The translations under genes were made by a program, and so were the position numbers. A stretch of DNA of 64,000 nt from an uncultured Prochlorococcus sp. (GTDB taxonomy: Bacteria; Cyanobacteriota; Cyanobacteriia; PCC-6307; Cyanobiaceae), in NCBI GenBank assembly GCA_902576415.1, contig CACGVZ010000001.1, forward strand, positions 62,001 through 126,000, in the 5' to 3' direction. This document shows, in pieces, positions 49,678-59,325 of the stretch; position 1 is the stretch's first letter; every line of letters starts with the position of its first letter. The notes beneath the pieces are model-generated. The model was not told the origin of the DNA. It ran no database searches and worked only from the letters and a program-made list of their open reading frames with translations.

Positions 49678-50409
49678 CTATGAATTCTCATTTGAACGAT
49701 CCTCAAATTGCTGAGGTCTTCTACTAGCTTTCCTCTTAGGACTCGCACCCACAGGGATAGTTTGTTCTTCTTTAGGGAGAACTTCCCCTTTGAATACCCA
49801 AACTTTAATGCCTAGAACACCGTAAGTTGTATTAGCTTCACGTGTTGCGTAGTCAATTTCAGCTCTCAAAGTATGTAAAGGTACTCTACCTTCTCTAGTC
49901 CATTCAGTTCTAGCTATTTCAGCACCATTCAACCTTCCCCCTACTTGAATTTTAAGACCTAGAACTCCAGCCCTTTGAGCCCTTTGTAAGGCCATCCTAA
50001 TAGTTCTTCTAAAGGCGACTCTTTTTTCTAGTTGTTGAGCAATATATTCAGCTAGTAAAAAAGCATCAGCGTCTACGCGTTCAACTTCAACAACGTTTAT
50101 TCTGACTTGCCTTGTTCTATCACCTATAGTTTTTTGAATGCCAGATCTTAATTCTTCAATACCACTTCCTTGTCTTCCAACTATAACTCCTGGTCTTGCT
50201 GTTTTTAATTCAAGTTCCAGTTGGTCAGCTTTTCTTGCTATTAAGACATCGCTAATTCCTGCTGCCCCATATTTTTTTTGTATGAAGGTACGAATTTTAA
50301 AATCTTCTTGGAGAAGAATTGGATATGTTTTAGAAGTAGCAAACCACTTAGAGCGATGCTCTTGTGTAATTCCTAATCTTAGTCCAGAAGGATGTATTTT
50401 ATGTCCCAT
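49678..50409 (-). CDS. rpsC: 30S ribosomal protein S3
   Basis: A 243-residue S3: [24 protein letters not shown] start, a KH domain with [13 protein letters not shown]-like motif [13 protein letters not shown], and [13 protein letters not shown]. The C-terminal 20 residues are polar. It shares one base with the end of rplV. Confidence 0.98.
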   Translation of the reverse strand: MGHKIHPSGLRLGITQEHRSKWFATSKTYPILLQEDFKIRTFIQKKYGAAGISDVLIARKADQLELELKTARPGVIVGRQGSGIEELRSGIQKTIGDRTRQVRINVVEVERVDADAFLLAEYIAQQLEKRVAFRRTIRMALQRAQRAGVLGLKIQVGGRLNGAEIARTEWTREGRVPLHTLRAEIDYATREANTTYGVLGIKVWVFKGEVLPKEEQTIPVGASPKRKASRRPQQFEDRSNENS

Positions 50410-50795
50410 TAGTTTTGTACCTCCGCATTAGTTTGAGTAGGAGCAGACTCAACAGAAATACTGATGTGGCAAGTCTGTTTTTTAATTGAAAAAGCTCGAC
50501 CTTGAGCTCTGGGTCTGTACCTTTTCATTACTGGACCACTATTAGCCCATGCAGAGGAAATAATTAGGGTAGATGGATCCATTCCAAGGTTATGTTCTGC
50601 ATTAGCAACAGCAGATCTTAGAACTTTAGTAATGGGGTCTGTAGATCTGTAAGGCATAAATTCCAACATAATCAATGCATCTCTATAAGATCTACCCCTT
50701 ATCTGATCCAAAACTCTTCTCACCTTAGAGGCTGATCCGCGAACATAATTCCCATGAGCAATTGCTGTTTTTGTTGTTTCAGGTGTATTTGTCAT
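50409..50795 (-). CDS. rplV: 50S ribosomal protein L22
   Basis: A 128-residue L22 lining the exit tunnel. [23 protein letters not shown] and [19 protein letters not shown] are typical. Its start overlaps the rpsS stop by 4 bases. Confidence 0.98.
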
Positions 50796-51070
50796 GATTT
50801 TGCTCCTTTCTTATCTCTTATGTGACCTCGGTAAGTGCGTGTAGGAGCAAATTCACCGAGTTTATGACCAATCATTTGTTCAGTAATAAATACTGGAATG
50901 TGAGTCTTGCCATTATGTACAGCGATTGTGTGACCGATCATTAAAGGTAAAATCGTAGAAGATCTTGACCAAGTTTTGATAACAGACTTGTCATTATCGG
51001 TATTTTGTTTTTCTACCTTCTTGAGCAGGCTATCTGCTATAAAAGGTCCTTTTTTTAGTGAACGTCCCAT
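50792..51070 (-). CDS. rpsS: 30S ribosomal protein S19
   Basis: A 92-residue S19: [20 protein letters not shown] start, [30 protein letters not shown] centre and KGAKS end. The ATG at 51070 is chosen; an upstream in-frame start (51163) would add 31 residues that run into rplB and are not part of the family. Confidence 0.98.
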
Positions 51071-51107
51071 GATTATGTAATAGAAATTGAAATAATAAAT
51101 GAAGTAA

Positions 51108-51971
51108 TCAAGAGTCTCTTCCTCCTCTACTCCTCTTAGAAACGCGACGGCGTCTTCGAACAACTAATTTATTACTTGGTTTGTTCTTTTTACGTGTCTT
51201 TAGTCCAAGAGCTGGCTTACCCCATGGAGTAACTGGGCCTGCTCTACCAATTGGTGCTTTTCCCTCTCCTCCTCCATGTGGATGATCACATGGGTTCATT
51301 ACACTACCTCTTACTTGAGGCCGTCTTCCAAGCCATCTTCTTCTTCCTGCTTTACCTAAGCTAGTATTTCTTATTTCAGAATTACCTACTTCACCAAGAG
51401 TTGCATAACATTCTTTTCTTACAAGTCTTACCTCAGTAGATGGGAGTTTTAAAGCAACATAATCACCCTCTTTTGCCATAACTTGAGCACTAGCTCCTGC
51501 GGATCTAACCATTTGAGCACCCCTACCTGCGTATAACTCAACACAATGAACACTAGATCCTAATGGCATAACAGAAAGCGGCATGGCATTTCCATCTTCA
51601 ATTGGAACACTTTCTCCAGATATGACATTTTGGCCGACTTTTACTCCTGCTGGAGCAATAATATATCTTTTCTCTCCATCTTCGTAAAATAAAAGTGCCA
51701 ACCTTGCATTTCTGTGAGGATCGTAGTGTATAGCTGCAACTTTAGCGTTGATATTTCTTTTATCTCTTCTAAAGTCGACCAATCTATATTGCCTTTTATG
51801 ACCACCTCCACGATGACGACAAGTGATAACTCCACGATTATTCCTGCCTTTAACTCTATGTTTTGAAACTATTAGTGATCTTTCAGGTTTTGCACTTGTG
51901 ATTTCACTAAAGTCAGTAACTACTCTCTGCCTAGTACCAGGTGTATAAGGTTTAAATTTACGTATTGCCAT
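51108..51971 (-). CDS. rplB: 50S ribosomal protein L2
   Basis: A 287-residue L2, which shapes the peptidyl-transferase centre. Conserved parts are [18 protein letters not shown] and the C-terminal [18 protein letters not shown] with the histidine tied to activity. Length is standard. Confidence 0.99.
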
Positions 51972-51983
51972 GATTAAAACTCC

Positions 51984-52286
51984 TTAAGATTCTGGAAATA
52001 GTTGGATTTTGTCTCCTTCTGCAAGACGCACAATTGCCTTCTTGACCTGAGAACGTTTACCGGAAAATTTCCCGACTCTTCTTGTTCTCCTAGGAGGATT
52101 CATAGTTTTAACTCCTATGACTTTAACACTGAATAAGGCTTCAATAGCAGCCTTTATTTGTGGTTTTGCCGCTCTATGATCTACTTCAAAAGTATATTGG
52201 TTAAGATCTAGTGCATTTGTAGCTTTCTCAGTAATAACTGGCTTTCTTATTACATCGGCTAAACGAGAATCGAATAATTTACTCAT
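51984..52286 (-). CDS. rplW: 50S ribosomal protein L23
   Basis: A 100-residue L23 at the tunnel exit, with [24 protein letters not shown] and [11 protein letters not shown]. It docks SRP and trigger factor on the ribosome. Overlaps the rplD end by 4 bases. Confidence 0.97.
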   Translation of the reverse strand: MSKLFDSRLADVIRKPVITEKATNALDLNQYTFEVDHRAAKPQIKAAIEALFSVKVIGVKTMNPPRRTRRVGKFSGKRSQVKKAIVRLAEGDKIQLFPES

Positions 52287-52915
52287 GATGCATAAACCTC
52301 CTGAATTTTATCTATCGCTGATTGCCCTATGACCAATTTATTAGCATTGAGAATATCAAATACGTTTAATTGATCGGCCGCAATTAATTTTACTTTTTCA
52401 ATATTGTTGATGGATTTTTTTATAACATCGGACGGACTATCAAGAATAACCAAAACTTTTTCATTTTTTTGTATACCTAATCGAGCAAGGCCATTAATGA
52501 TATCACTTGTTTTAGGTTGCTTTAAATTAGATCCAAAATCTTCAACGGCCTTCATATCAGATACTCTAGACATTAGTGCAGTTCTAAGAGCTAACCTACG
52601 TTCCTTACGATTCATATCAAGATTGTAAGAACGTGGCTTCGGTCCAAAAATAATTCCGCCACCAGGTCTTAAAGGTGTCCTTATTGATCCTTGACGGGCT
52701 CTTCCTGTACCTTTCTGTTTATATGGTTTTCTACCGCCCCCACGCACTTCAGATCTTGTCAAAGTTGACGCTGTTCCCTGTCTTTTATTTGCTAGCTGCC
52801 TAAGGACTGCTCTATGTATTAAATCTGCCGAAGAAGTTTCTTTAGCAACTGCTAAATCAAGAGAAACTTTGCCGGATTTTTTACCATCCCACTTAAGAGT
52901 TTCAAGTGTTGTCAT
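52283..52915 (-). CDS. rplD: 50S ribosomal protein L4
   Basis: A 210-residue L4. The extended loop [28 protein letters not shown] reaches into the exit tunnel. In E. coli L4 represses the S10 operon by attenuation; the leader of this cluster contains short palindromes (53733-53768) that could be tested for a similar role. Overlaps rplC by 4 bases. Confidence 0.98.
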   Translation of the reverse strand: MTTLETLKWDGKKSGKVSLDLAVAKETSSADLIHRAVLRQLANKRQGTASTLTRSEVRGGGRKPYKQKGTGRARQGSIRTPLRPGGGIIFGPKPRSYNLDMNRKERRLALRTALMSRVSDMKAVEDFGSNLKQPKTSDIINGLARLGIQKNEKVLVILDSPSDVIKKSINNIEKVKLIAADQLNVFDILNANKLVIGQSAIDKIQEVYAS

Positions 52916-53565
52916 GATTTTTGACCTCCTTTTTTGCCTACAACATTATTTGGCTTAATATTTATTATTGAGCCTGGCTTACCTGGGACAGAACCCTTTA
53001 CCACAAGCAAATTTTTCTGATCATCAATTTTTAGAACTAACAAACCTTTAGTGGTAATCTGTTTTCCTCCATATCTTCCTGCCATTCTTTTTCCTGGATA
53101 AATTCTGCCTGGAGTTGTTCCTGCACCTGTAGATCCAGGTGCTCTATGATTTTTTGAACCATGACTCATAGGTCCTCTGCTAAAACCATGTCTTTTCTGG
53201 TAACCAGCAAAACCTCTACCCATAGATTTGCCACTGATATCAACTTTTTGACCAACCTCGAAGTTTTTTACAGTTATTTGATTTCCGATTTCATAAGATG
53301 AAGTTTCTTCAACCCTATATTCTTTCAAATGCTTTAAAAGTTCTTCACCTGATTTCAACAAATGTCCCTTTTTAGGCTTACTTATGTGCTTATCTTTGGA
53401 CAAGCCATAACCTATTTGAACGGCAGTGTAACCATCCAAAGCGGTTGTTTTCAATTGAGTGATACGGCAAGGTCCAGCCTCAATAAGAGTAACTGGCACC
53501 GAATTACCTTTCTCGTCGAAAAGTTGGGACATGCCCAATTTCTTTCCTAAAATTCCTATAGACAT
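52912..53565 (-). CDS. rplC: 50S ribosomal protein L3
   Basis: A 217-residue L3, first gene of the S10-type cluster. [29 protein letters not shown] start and [33 protein letters not shown] are diagnostic. L3 is an early 23S rRNA binder near the peptidyl-transferase centre. A 280-base spacer before it must carry the promoter of a very long operon. Confidence 0.98.
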   Translation of the reverse strand: MSIGILGKKLGMSQLFDEKGNSVPVTLIEAGPCRITQLKTTALDGYTAVQIGYGLSKDKHISKPKKGHLLKSGEELLKHLKEYRVEETSSYEIGNQITVKNFEVGQKVDISGKSMGRGFAGYQKRHGFSRGPMSHGSKNHRAPGSTGAGTTPGRIYPGKRMAGRYGGKQITTKGLLVLKIDDQKNLLVVKGSVPGKPGSIINIKPNNVVGKKGGQKS

Positions 53566-53845
53566 AAGACTAAATTAGGCTAGCTCGTAATGATTTTTAA
53601 ATTATCTGAACCCTTCAATTATTTAGGGGAAGCTAATAAAAAAACAATTATTAAGGTTGAGACTTATCTGAAAATCTAGATAGTTTCTCATGGGATAAAC
53701 CCACCTGTGTTTTCTAACGAAACGCTAAAAAATGTGAAATTTCACAGAGGCTCGGCTAGCTTGCGAGCATAAAAATTCACTGAGTTACAATTGTACATCA
53801 TCAAGTACCATAAAATAAAATAAAATAGAAATAAAGGAAATTTTT
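53566..53845. other. rplC-ndhN divergent regulatory spacer
   Basis: A 280-base gap that should hold promoters in both directions. It has a perfect palindrome TGTGAAATTTCACA at 53733-53746 and a GCTCG/CGAGC inverted repeat at 53750-53768. On the minus strand these read as two small hairpins followed by six T residues (53727-53732). A 29-codon frame at 53590-53679 on the plus strand is probably not a gene. TAAAAT repeats lie near 53810. Confidence 0.5.
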
Positions 53846-54322
53846 ATGCCATTACTTCTCACAGGGAAAAAGTTTCATAACGATTTAAAAACTAACAAAT
53901 GTCTTGCAATCTTTGCTCCTCTTGAAGGTGGTTATGAAACTCGTCTTTTGAGAAGAATGAGGGCCAAGGGCTTCAAAACTTTTATAACCTCAGCAAGGGG
54001 GCTTGGAGATCCAGAAGTCTTCTTGCTCAAATTGCATGGCGTTAGACCACCGCACCTTGGCCATCAAAGCGTAGGGAGAAATGGAGCACTCGGGGAAGTT
54101 CAACAAGTTATCCCACAAGCTTCTGAGTTATTTAATGAAAATGATAAAAATAAATTACTTTGGTTATTAGAAGGTCAAGTACTGTCTCAATCTGAATTAG
54201 AGAGCTTAATAGAGATTTGCACTAACGATAATAAACTAACGATAGTAGTTGAAATGGGGGGTTCAAGAAAACTTGAATGGAAGCCCTTAAGTAATTATAT
54301 TTTAGATGAATTTGAAAGTTAA
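53846..54322 (+). CDS. ndhN: NAD(P)H-quinone oxidoreductase subunit N
   Basis: A 158-residue NdhN, an oxygenic-photosynthesis-specific subunit of the NDH-1 complex used for cyclic electron flow and respiration at the thylakoid. [42 protein letters not shown] start and [27 protein letters not shown] are characteristic. It is followed after 5 bases by ldpA. A good ribosome site (AAAGGAAA) precedes the ATG. Confidence 0.96.
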   Translation: MPLLLTGKKFHNDLKTNKCLAIFAPLEGGYETRLLRRMRAKGFKTFITSARGLGDPEVFLLKLHGVRPPHLGHQSVGRNGALGEVQQVIPQASELFNENDKNKLLWLLEGQVLSQSELESLIEICTNDNKLTIVVEMGGSRKLEWKPLSNYILDEFES

Positions 54323-54327
54323 ATTGT

Positions 54328-55335
54328 TTGATTACAACTAAGAATAAAAAAGATAAATGGATTAAATTAATTTGTGGTGCCAGTAATGAAGATATTGTTG
54401 CCATAGAAGATTTATGTGCAATTTATACTGCTGCTGGTGTCGACTACATAGATGTTGCCGCAGAAGAATCTATAGTAAACGCAGCAAAAAAAGGAATCGA
54501 GTGGGCAAAAAAAGTCTTTAAAAACTCCCCTGGATTAATGATAAGCATTAGTGATGGAAATGATATCCACTTTCGTAAAGCAAAATTTGATCCATTGAAA
54601 TGTCCCCCTAATTGTCCAAGACCATGCGAAAAAATATGTCCCACCTTTGCAATCGATAATTCAGGGATCAAAAAGAGTAAATGTTATGGATGTGGAAGAT
54701 GTTTGAATAGCTGTCCCCTAAATCTAATTAGTGAATATGCATATAATTTGTCAAAAGATGACTTAGGATCAACACTTCAGAAAATAAAGCCTAATGCAGT
54801 AGAAATTCATACAGAAATCAATCGCCTAGATTCTTTTGCAAAAGTTGTCAGTATCCTTAAAAGTTCTGGAATGAAATTAGACAAGATATCTATCAGTTGT
54901 GGATTAAATCAATCTTTCAAAAAATCACAAGAGCCCGAAGATCTTTTGAAAGCTCTTTGGGAAAGATATGAAATTCTTAAAAAACTTGATATTCCCCTTA
55001 TTTGGCAATTAGATGGAAGGCCAATGTCTGGAGATCTTGCTCCTTCAACAAGTAGAGATGCTGTTAAGTTGTTTGAAAAAATCGGTTCAGACCTTCCACC
55101 TGGATTAATTCAATTGGCAGGAGGAACAAATGAAAAAACTCATGAATTTTTGAATTCAAACAATCTCCCAGACGGCATAGCATTTGGAAGTGCTGCAAGA
55201 AAAATTATGCAGCCCCTTATTGAATTTGCTCACAAAAATAACAAAAAACTCTATGAGTATCCAGAAAGAATGGCTTTAGCTATCAAAAAAGCTAAGAAAT
55301 TTCTAGAGCCATGGAAATCAAGCTCATTCAAATAA
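54328..55335 (+). CDS. ldpA: LdpA, iron-sulfur light-dependent clock input protein
   Basis: A 335-residue protein with cysteine-rich iron-sulfur motifs: CPPNCPRPCEKICP near 91-104 and CYGCGRCLNSCP near 114-125. In Synechococcus elongatus LdpA carries such clusters and passes redox/light information to the circadian clock. It begins with TTG five bases after ndhN, so coupling with an electron-transport subunit is likely. Prochlorococcus is known to lack kaiA, so the downstream partner may differ. A role in redox sensing is inferred from the homologue. Confidence 0.88.
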   Translation: MITTKNKKDKWIKLICGASNEDIVAIEDLCAIYTAAGVDYIDVAAEESIVNAAKKGIEWAKKVFKNSPGLMISISDGNDIHFRKAKFDPLKCPPNCPRPCEKICPTFAIDNSGIKKSKCYGCGRCLNSCPLNLISEYAYNLSKDDLGSTLQKIKPNAVEIHTEINRLDSFAKVVSILKSSGMKLDKISISCGLNQSFKKSQEPEDLLKALWERYEILKKLDIPLIWQLDGRPMSGDLAPSTSRDAVKLFEKIGSDLPPGLIQLAGGTNEKTHEFLNSNNLPDGIAFGSAARKIMQPLIEFAHKNNKKLYEYPERMALAIKKAKKFLEPWKSSSFK

Positions 55336-55429
55336 TATTTTTATTTTTCAAAACTAGGGCCATATTTATAAAAACTTTGTATTTTTTGGATAGAAAAAAA
55401 TCTTTTCATGTATTAAAATAAAAAATCAA

Positions 55430-55501
55430 TGGGCCGTCGCCAAGTGGTAAGGCATCGGGTTTTGGTCTCGACATTCCTAGGTTCGAATCCTAGCGGCCCA
55501 G
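55430..55501 (+). tRNA. tRNA-Gln (anticodon UUG)
   Basis: The acceptor TGGGCCG pairs with CGGCCCA and a G discriminator follows. The anticodon stem TCGGG/CTCGA (one G-U pair) surrounds the loop TTTTGGT, giving anticodon TTG. The T-arm contains GGTTCGAATCC. CCA is not encoded. Confidence 0.96.
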
Positions 55502-55517
55502 TTCTAATATTCAATAG

Positions 55518-56300
55518 GTGTCTTCTCAAAAAATATTTCTATTTGATTTAGATGGAGTAATAGTTGATGGAATGCAAGAATATTGGCATAGTTCGTTGCT
55601 GGCCTGTGAAAGATATTTAAATTCACCCTCCATCTTTGTTGATCAAAAACTTTATAAAAGAGTACCAAATTCTTTCAAAGAAATTAGGCCTTGGGTTAAA
55701 TATGGTTGGGAAATGATTCTAATTGTTCACGAAATTATAAAAACAGAAAATCCATTAAAAAATGAAAACAAAGATGATTTCATTAATAATTATCATCAAA
55801 ATTGCCAGAGGATATTAAATGAAAATTCCTGGATTGCCGAAGATTTACAAAAAATGTTAGATCAGTCGCGCAAGTACCAAATTGATAAAGATTTTAAATC
55901 ATGGGTAAATTTACATAATCCTTTTTTTGAAATTATAAATTTTATGAAAGAATTAAGGAAAAGAGAAATAAAAACTGGAGTTATAACAACTAAAGGTAAA
56001 ATATTTGCAGAAAAAATTCTTAAACAATTAAATATTTTTCCAGAATTTATTTTTGGTTATGAATCCGGAACAAAAGTCAAAATAGCTGAGAAGCTTACTC
56101 AAACATATGAAATTTTAGGCTTTATAGAAGATAGAAAAAAAACTCTAATAGATATCAAACAAAATTCAGAAACTTCTCACATTCCATGCTTTCTAGCTGA
56201 TTGGGGATATTTGAAAAAATCAGATAAGTTTACTTTAAGTAATGAAATAAAATTATTAAAATTAGATAACCTTGAGGAATTAGTTGCAATTCAAAGATAA
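55518..56300 (+). CDS. HAD-superfamily hydrolase-like protein
   Basis: A 260-residue HAD-like protein. Motif I is FDLDGVIVDGM (catalytic Asp), a Thr in GVITTKG marks motif II and the acidic motif GFIEDRKK marks motif III/IV. A long helical insert (about 30-135) forms the cap. It starts with GTG. Substrate unknown. Distinct from the other HAD gene in this window in its cap and motif details. recA follows on the same strand after about 100 bases. Confidence 0.72.
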   Translation: MSSQKIFLFDLDGVIVDGMQEYWHSSLLACERYLNSPSIFVDQKLYKRVPNSFKEIRPWVKYGWEMILIVHEIIKTENPLKNENKDDFINNYHQNCQRILNENSWIAEDLQKMLDQSRKYQIDKDFKSWVNLHNPFFEIINFMKELRKREIKTGVITTKGKIFAEKILKQLNIFPEFIFGYESGTKVKIAEKLTQTYEILGFIEDRKKTLIDIKQNSETSHIPCFLADWGYLKKSDKFTLSNEIKLLKLDNLEELVAIQR

Positions 56301-56406
56301 TCAGCTAGAGTACAGATGTACTATAGTTTGTATTTATGAAGTTTGGTTTAAATAAAAATTTCCAAATTTAGAATAATTACAAGAACTTTAACCAATAAAT
56401 CAAACA

Positions 56407-57504
56407 ATGAGCCTTGAAGAAAAGAAAAAAACTGAATCAAAAGAAAAAGACAAGGCATTAAGTCTTGTCTTAGGTCAAATAGAAAGAAATTTTGGACGAG
56501 GATCAATAATGAGACTTGGTGACGCCTCAAGAATGAAAGTAGAAACAATATCTACTGGAGCGCTCACCTTAGATTTAGCATTAGGAGGAGGCTATCCAAA
56601 AGGAAGAGTAGTAGAAGTTTACGGTCCAGAAAGTTCAGGAAAAACTACATTAACGTTGCACGCGATTGCAGAAGTCCAAAAGAATGGAGGAGTAGCAGCA
56701 TTTGTAGATGCCGAGCATGCACTCGATCCAGTTTATGCAGCATCTTTAGGAGTTGATGTTGAAAATTTGTTAGTTTCACAACCAGATACAGGGGAAATGG
56801 CTCTGGAAATAGTTGACCAACTTATAAGATCAAGTGCAGTTGATCTTGTAGTTGTTGACTCGGTCGCAGCACTAACCCCAAGAGCTGAGATAGAAGGAGA
56901 GATGGGAGATCACGTAATTGGAAGCCAAGCAAGGCTAATGAGCCAAGCAATGAGGAAAATAACAGGAAATATTGGTAAATCTGGATGTACGGTAATATTC
57001 CTGAATCAACTACGCCTAAAAATTGGCGTTACATACGGCAATCCAGAAACAACCACAGGAGGTAATGCATTAAAATTTTATGCCTCAGTGAGACTTGATA
57101 TCAGAAGAATTCAAACTCTTAAAAGAGGTACTGAAGAATATGGCATAAGAGCAAAAGTGAAAGTAGCAAAAAACAAAGTTGCGCCACCATTTAGAATTGC
57201 AGAGTTTGATATTCTCTTCGGAAAAGGTATTAGCACAACAGGATGTTTATTAGATTTAGCAGAGGAGACTAATATCATAATAAGGAGAGGTGCTTGGTAT
57301 AGTTATGAAGGAGAAAATATTGGACAAGGAAGAGATAATACAATTATTTGGCTTGATCAAAACTTAGAAATCAGGAATAAAGTAGAATCCATGGTTAAAG
57401 CAAAATTAACAGAAGGAACTGAAGTCAGTTCTAATTCAATGAAAGCATTAAATAGCAATCCTGCTAATACAATCGCTGTTAATGATATAAAAACAGTAGC
57501 TTAG
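56407..57504 (+). CDS. recA: Recombinase RecA
   Basis: A 365-residue RecA that forms filaments on single-stranded DNA for recombination and repair. The Walker A motif GPESSGKT is at 73-80, the central DNA-binding loop region reads [15 protein letters not shown], and [20 protein letters not shown] follows. The C-terminal tail is longer and less acidic than in E. coli. It converges with the DUF2839 gene with only two bases between stops. Confidence 0.99.
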   Translation: MSLEEKKKTESKEKDKALSLVLGQIERNFGRGSIMRLGDASRMKVETISTGALTLDLALGGGYPKGRVVEVYGPESSGKTTLTLHAIAEVQKNGGVAAFVDAEHALDPVYAASLGVDVENLLVSQPDTGEMALEIVDQLIRSSAVDLVVVDSVAALTPRAEIEGEMGDHVIGSQARLMSQAMRKITGNIGKSGCTVIFLNQLRLKIGVTYGNPETTTGGNALKFYASVRLDIRRIQTLKRGTEEYGIRAKVKVAKNKVAPPFRIAEFDILFGKGISTTGCLLDLAEETNIIIRRGAWYSYEGENIGQGRDNTIIWLDQNLEIRNKVESMVKAKLTEGTEVSSNSMKALNSNPANTIAVNDIKTVA

Positions 57505-57506
57505 TT

Positions 57507-57752
57507 TTATAAAGAATCAGCTAAAGTCCACCACCCAGCAGCAGGGCCTATAAATCTAACTACAATCCATAAGATAACTAACCCTCCGATTCCAAACCAA
57601 CTGGCCTTAATACTTAATTTAATAAGGTTATCTCTTTGATTGACTGTAAAGGGAAGCCATTCAAATAATCTTGGGGACTCATCAATTTTAGTTTTAGTAT
57701 TATTTTTTTTTGGAGGTAAACCAAGTGTTTTACGTCTTTTTGCTTCTCCCAT
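57507..57752 (-). CDS. DUF2839 family membrane protein
   Basis: An 81-residue protein that starts MGEAKRRKTLGLPPKK, a conserved basic head of cyanobacterial DUF2839 proteins. One membrane segment lies near 50-70 (SWFGIGGLVILWIVVRFIG). Function is unknown. The strict conservation of the small basic head suggests a protein contact at the stromal face. Confidence 0.8.
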   Translation of the reverse strand: MGEAKRRKTLGLPPKKNNTKTKIDESPRLFEWLPFTVNQRDNLIKLSIKASWFGIGGLVILWIVVRFIGPAAGWWTLADSL

Positions 57753-57781
57753 ATTTCTTTAGTTATTTACAAAATCATAAC

Positions 57782-59230
57782 CTAATCAAAAGGTAGCATA
57801 TAGTTAATTTTTTTTGAGGGTTGAATGTTTTGCAAAAGTAATCTTCCCCAGTTTCTTTTATTTGCTCTTCCATCTAAGATTATTAACTTACCTGAATTTC
57901 TTCTTAAAGGAGAAATAGATCTTTCAAGTTTAATTCCAGCTTGAGGAAGAAAGAAGTCTCTAAACCAATCTTGAGAAAGCTTCTTTTTATGCGAAACTGT
58001 AATTGCATTAATAGGTTCTGACATATTCGGAATAGGAAGTAAAGGAATGATAATTTGTTCTGGAATTTGAATTAAATAAGAATTCATAATCCACCAGTCA
58101 AAACTAGAGCAAAGAATTTCATTTTTACCAGAAGGAATTGTCTCTAGCAATACTCTCTTCCCATACTTAGAAGCTAATTCTGTAGCAATGTTAGTTTTTA
58201 AATCAATATCATCAGACAAAACTAAAGTTAAACCCTTTCTAAAAAGTATTAACTTTTTGCATTTATCCAAAATTGAATTGGTAAAAAGAGGACTATTAGG
58301 AAGCAACTGTTTAGGGGGAATATATAATGAAATCTTTTTCTCTTCAAAATTACTTTTAAAATTAATAACCAAGTCAAGGTCCAAACTGTGTTTTTTAAAG
58401 TACATTTCAAAAAAATTATCTTTTCTCAATGCTGATAAAAAAACAAATTTATTATTTGAAAAAAATTCTTTAATGTGGGAAAGTTCATCTATTGGCTGCA
58501 AATACAAAGTCCAATCTAAATTTGTATCATTTAACTTTACCCAGCACGCCCAACCTTTAGATAATGCTTCGTCAACCCTTAAAAATTTATCAGAAAAAAA
58601 AGAATTTTCATGAAAAAAGTTTGAAAAAAAACTAATTTCTTTTTCATCTAAATTGATATAACTATTTCCTAAGACCTTTCTCATGAAGAACTTTTTATTC
58701 AATGAATCATATACTTTTATAAATTTTTGATTAATTAATTCAAATTCATTAAAATTTTTTGTCCAATCTTTTTTAAGCAAAGAAATTCTAAATTGATTTT
58801 TTAAATCCTGTTTTATATCTTCAATTCCAGAATAAACTATTCGATGATTTCTAAGATTACGATAATTGGAATCATTAAGTAAATTTTGGATTGTTATCAA
58901 ACGAATATGATGATTTGCAAAAATAAGCCGATCATTTTTCAAAATAAAATTAAAACCTATATTTCTCAATGAATCAATCTGAAATTGGGTTATAAATTGA
59001 ATTTTTTCTTTAGATAAAATAAAAGTTGAATCCTCTTCCTTTAAAAATAAAGAAATCAAAATTGGAGGTAACCAATCATAGCTAGAGAAAATTTCTGAAT
59101 TAATTAGATATGTAGAATTATTTTCAATACATTTGGAAATTATTCTCCCAAAAGAATATATGTGTTCCCAGTTACTATTTTGATCTCTCAAAAAATTTTT
59201 CAAATATTGATGACTTAAAATTTCCAGCAT
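57782..59230 (-). CDS. Degenerate DinG/XPD-like helicase protein
   Basis: A 482-residue protein whose C-terminal part resembles the helicase C2 domain of DinG relatives (DWFRDFFLPQAGIKLERSISPLRRNSGKLIILDGRANKRNWGR). In the N-terminal half no Walker A (GxGKT) motif is visible; the matching place reads NSTYLINSE. No DExH box or iron-sulfur cysteines are apparent. This suggests loss of ATPase activity, or a non-helicase role. The middle is rich in Asn, Lys and Phe and is poorly conserved-looking. Family call is from the C-terminal pattern only. Confidence 0.6.
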   Translation of the reverse strand: MLEILSHQYLKNFLRDQNSNWEHIYSFGRIISKCIENNSTYLINSEIFSSYDWLPPILISLFLKEEDSTFILSKEKIQFITQFQIDSLRNIGFNFILKNDRLIFANHHIRLITIQNLLNDSNYRNLRNHRIVYSGIEDIKQDLKNQFRISLLKKDWTKNFNEFELINQKFIKVYDSLNKKFFMRKVLGNSYINLDEKEISFFSNFFHENSFFSDKFLRVDEALSKGWACWVKLNDTNLDWTLYLQPIDELSHIKEFFSNNKFVFLSALRKDNFFEMYFKKHSLDLDLVINFKSNFEEKKISLYIPPKQLLPNSPLFTNSILDKCKKLILFRKGLTLVLSDDIDLKTNIATELASKYGKRVLLETIPSGKNEILCSSFDWWIMNSYLIQIPEQIIIPLLPIPNMSEPINAITVSHKKKLSQDWFRDFFLPQAGIKLERSISPLRRNSGKLIILDGRANKRNWGRLLLQNIQPSKKINYMLPFD

Positions 59231-59325
59231 TTATTATTAATTTAATTTCAAATTCATACAAAATTTATGAACCTAATATACAAAAAATTGGTATCAATAT
59301 AAGAGGGTCTTGAATTAATCAATCT

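Noticed and set aside
51071-51163. Longer S19 start at 51163
   Set aside because: The added 31 residues overlap the rplB end and are unlike S19; the ATG at 51070 gives the normal protein.
53790-53805. GTAC-ATCATCAA-GTAC upstream of ndhN as an NtcA site
   Set aside because: Spacing between GTA and TAC is 10 rather than 8 bases. Probably chance.
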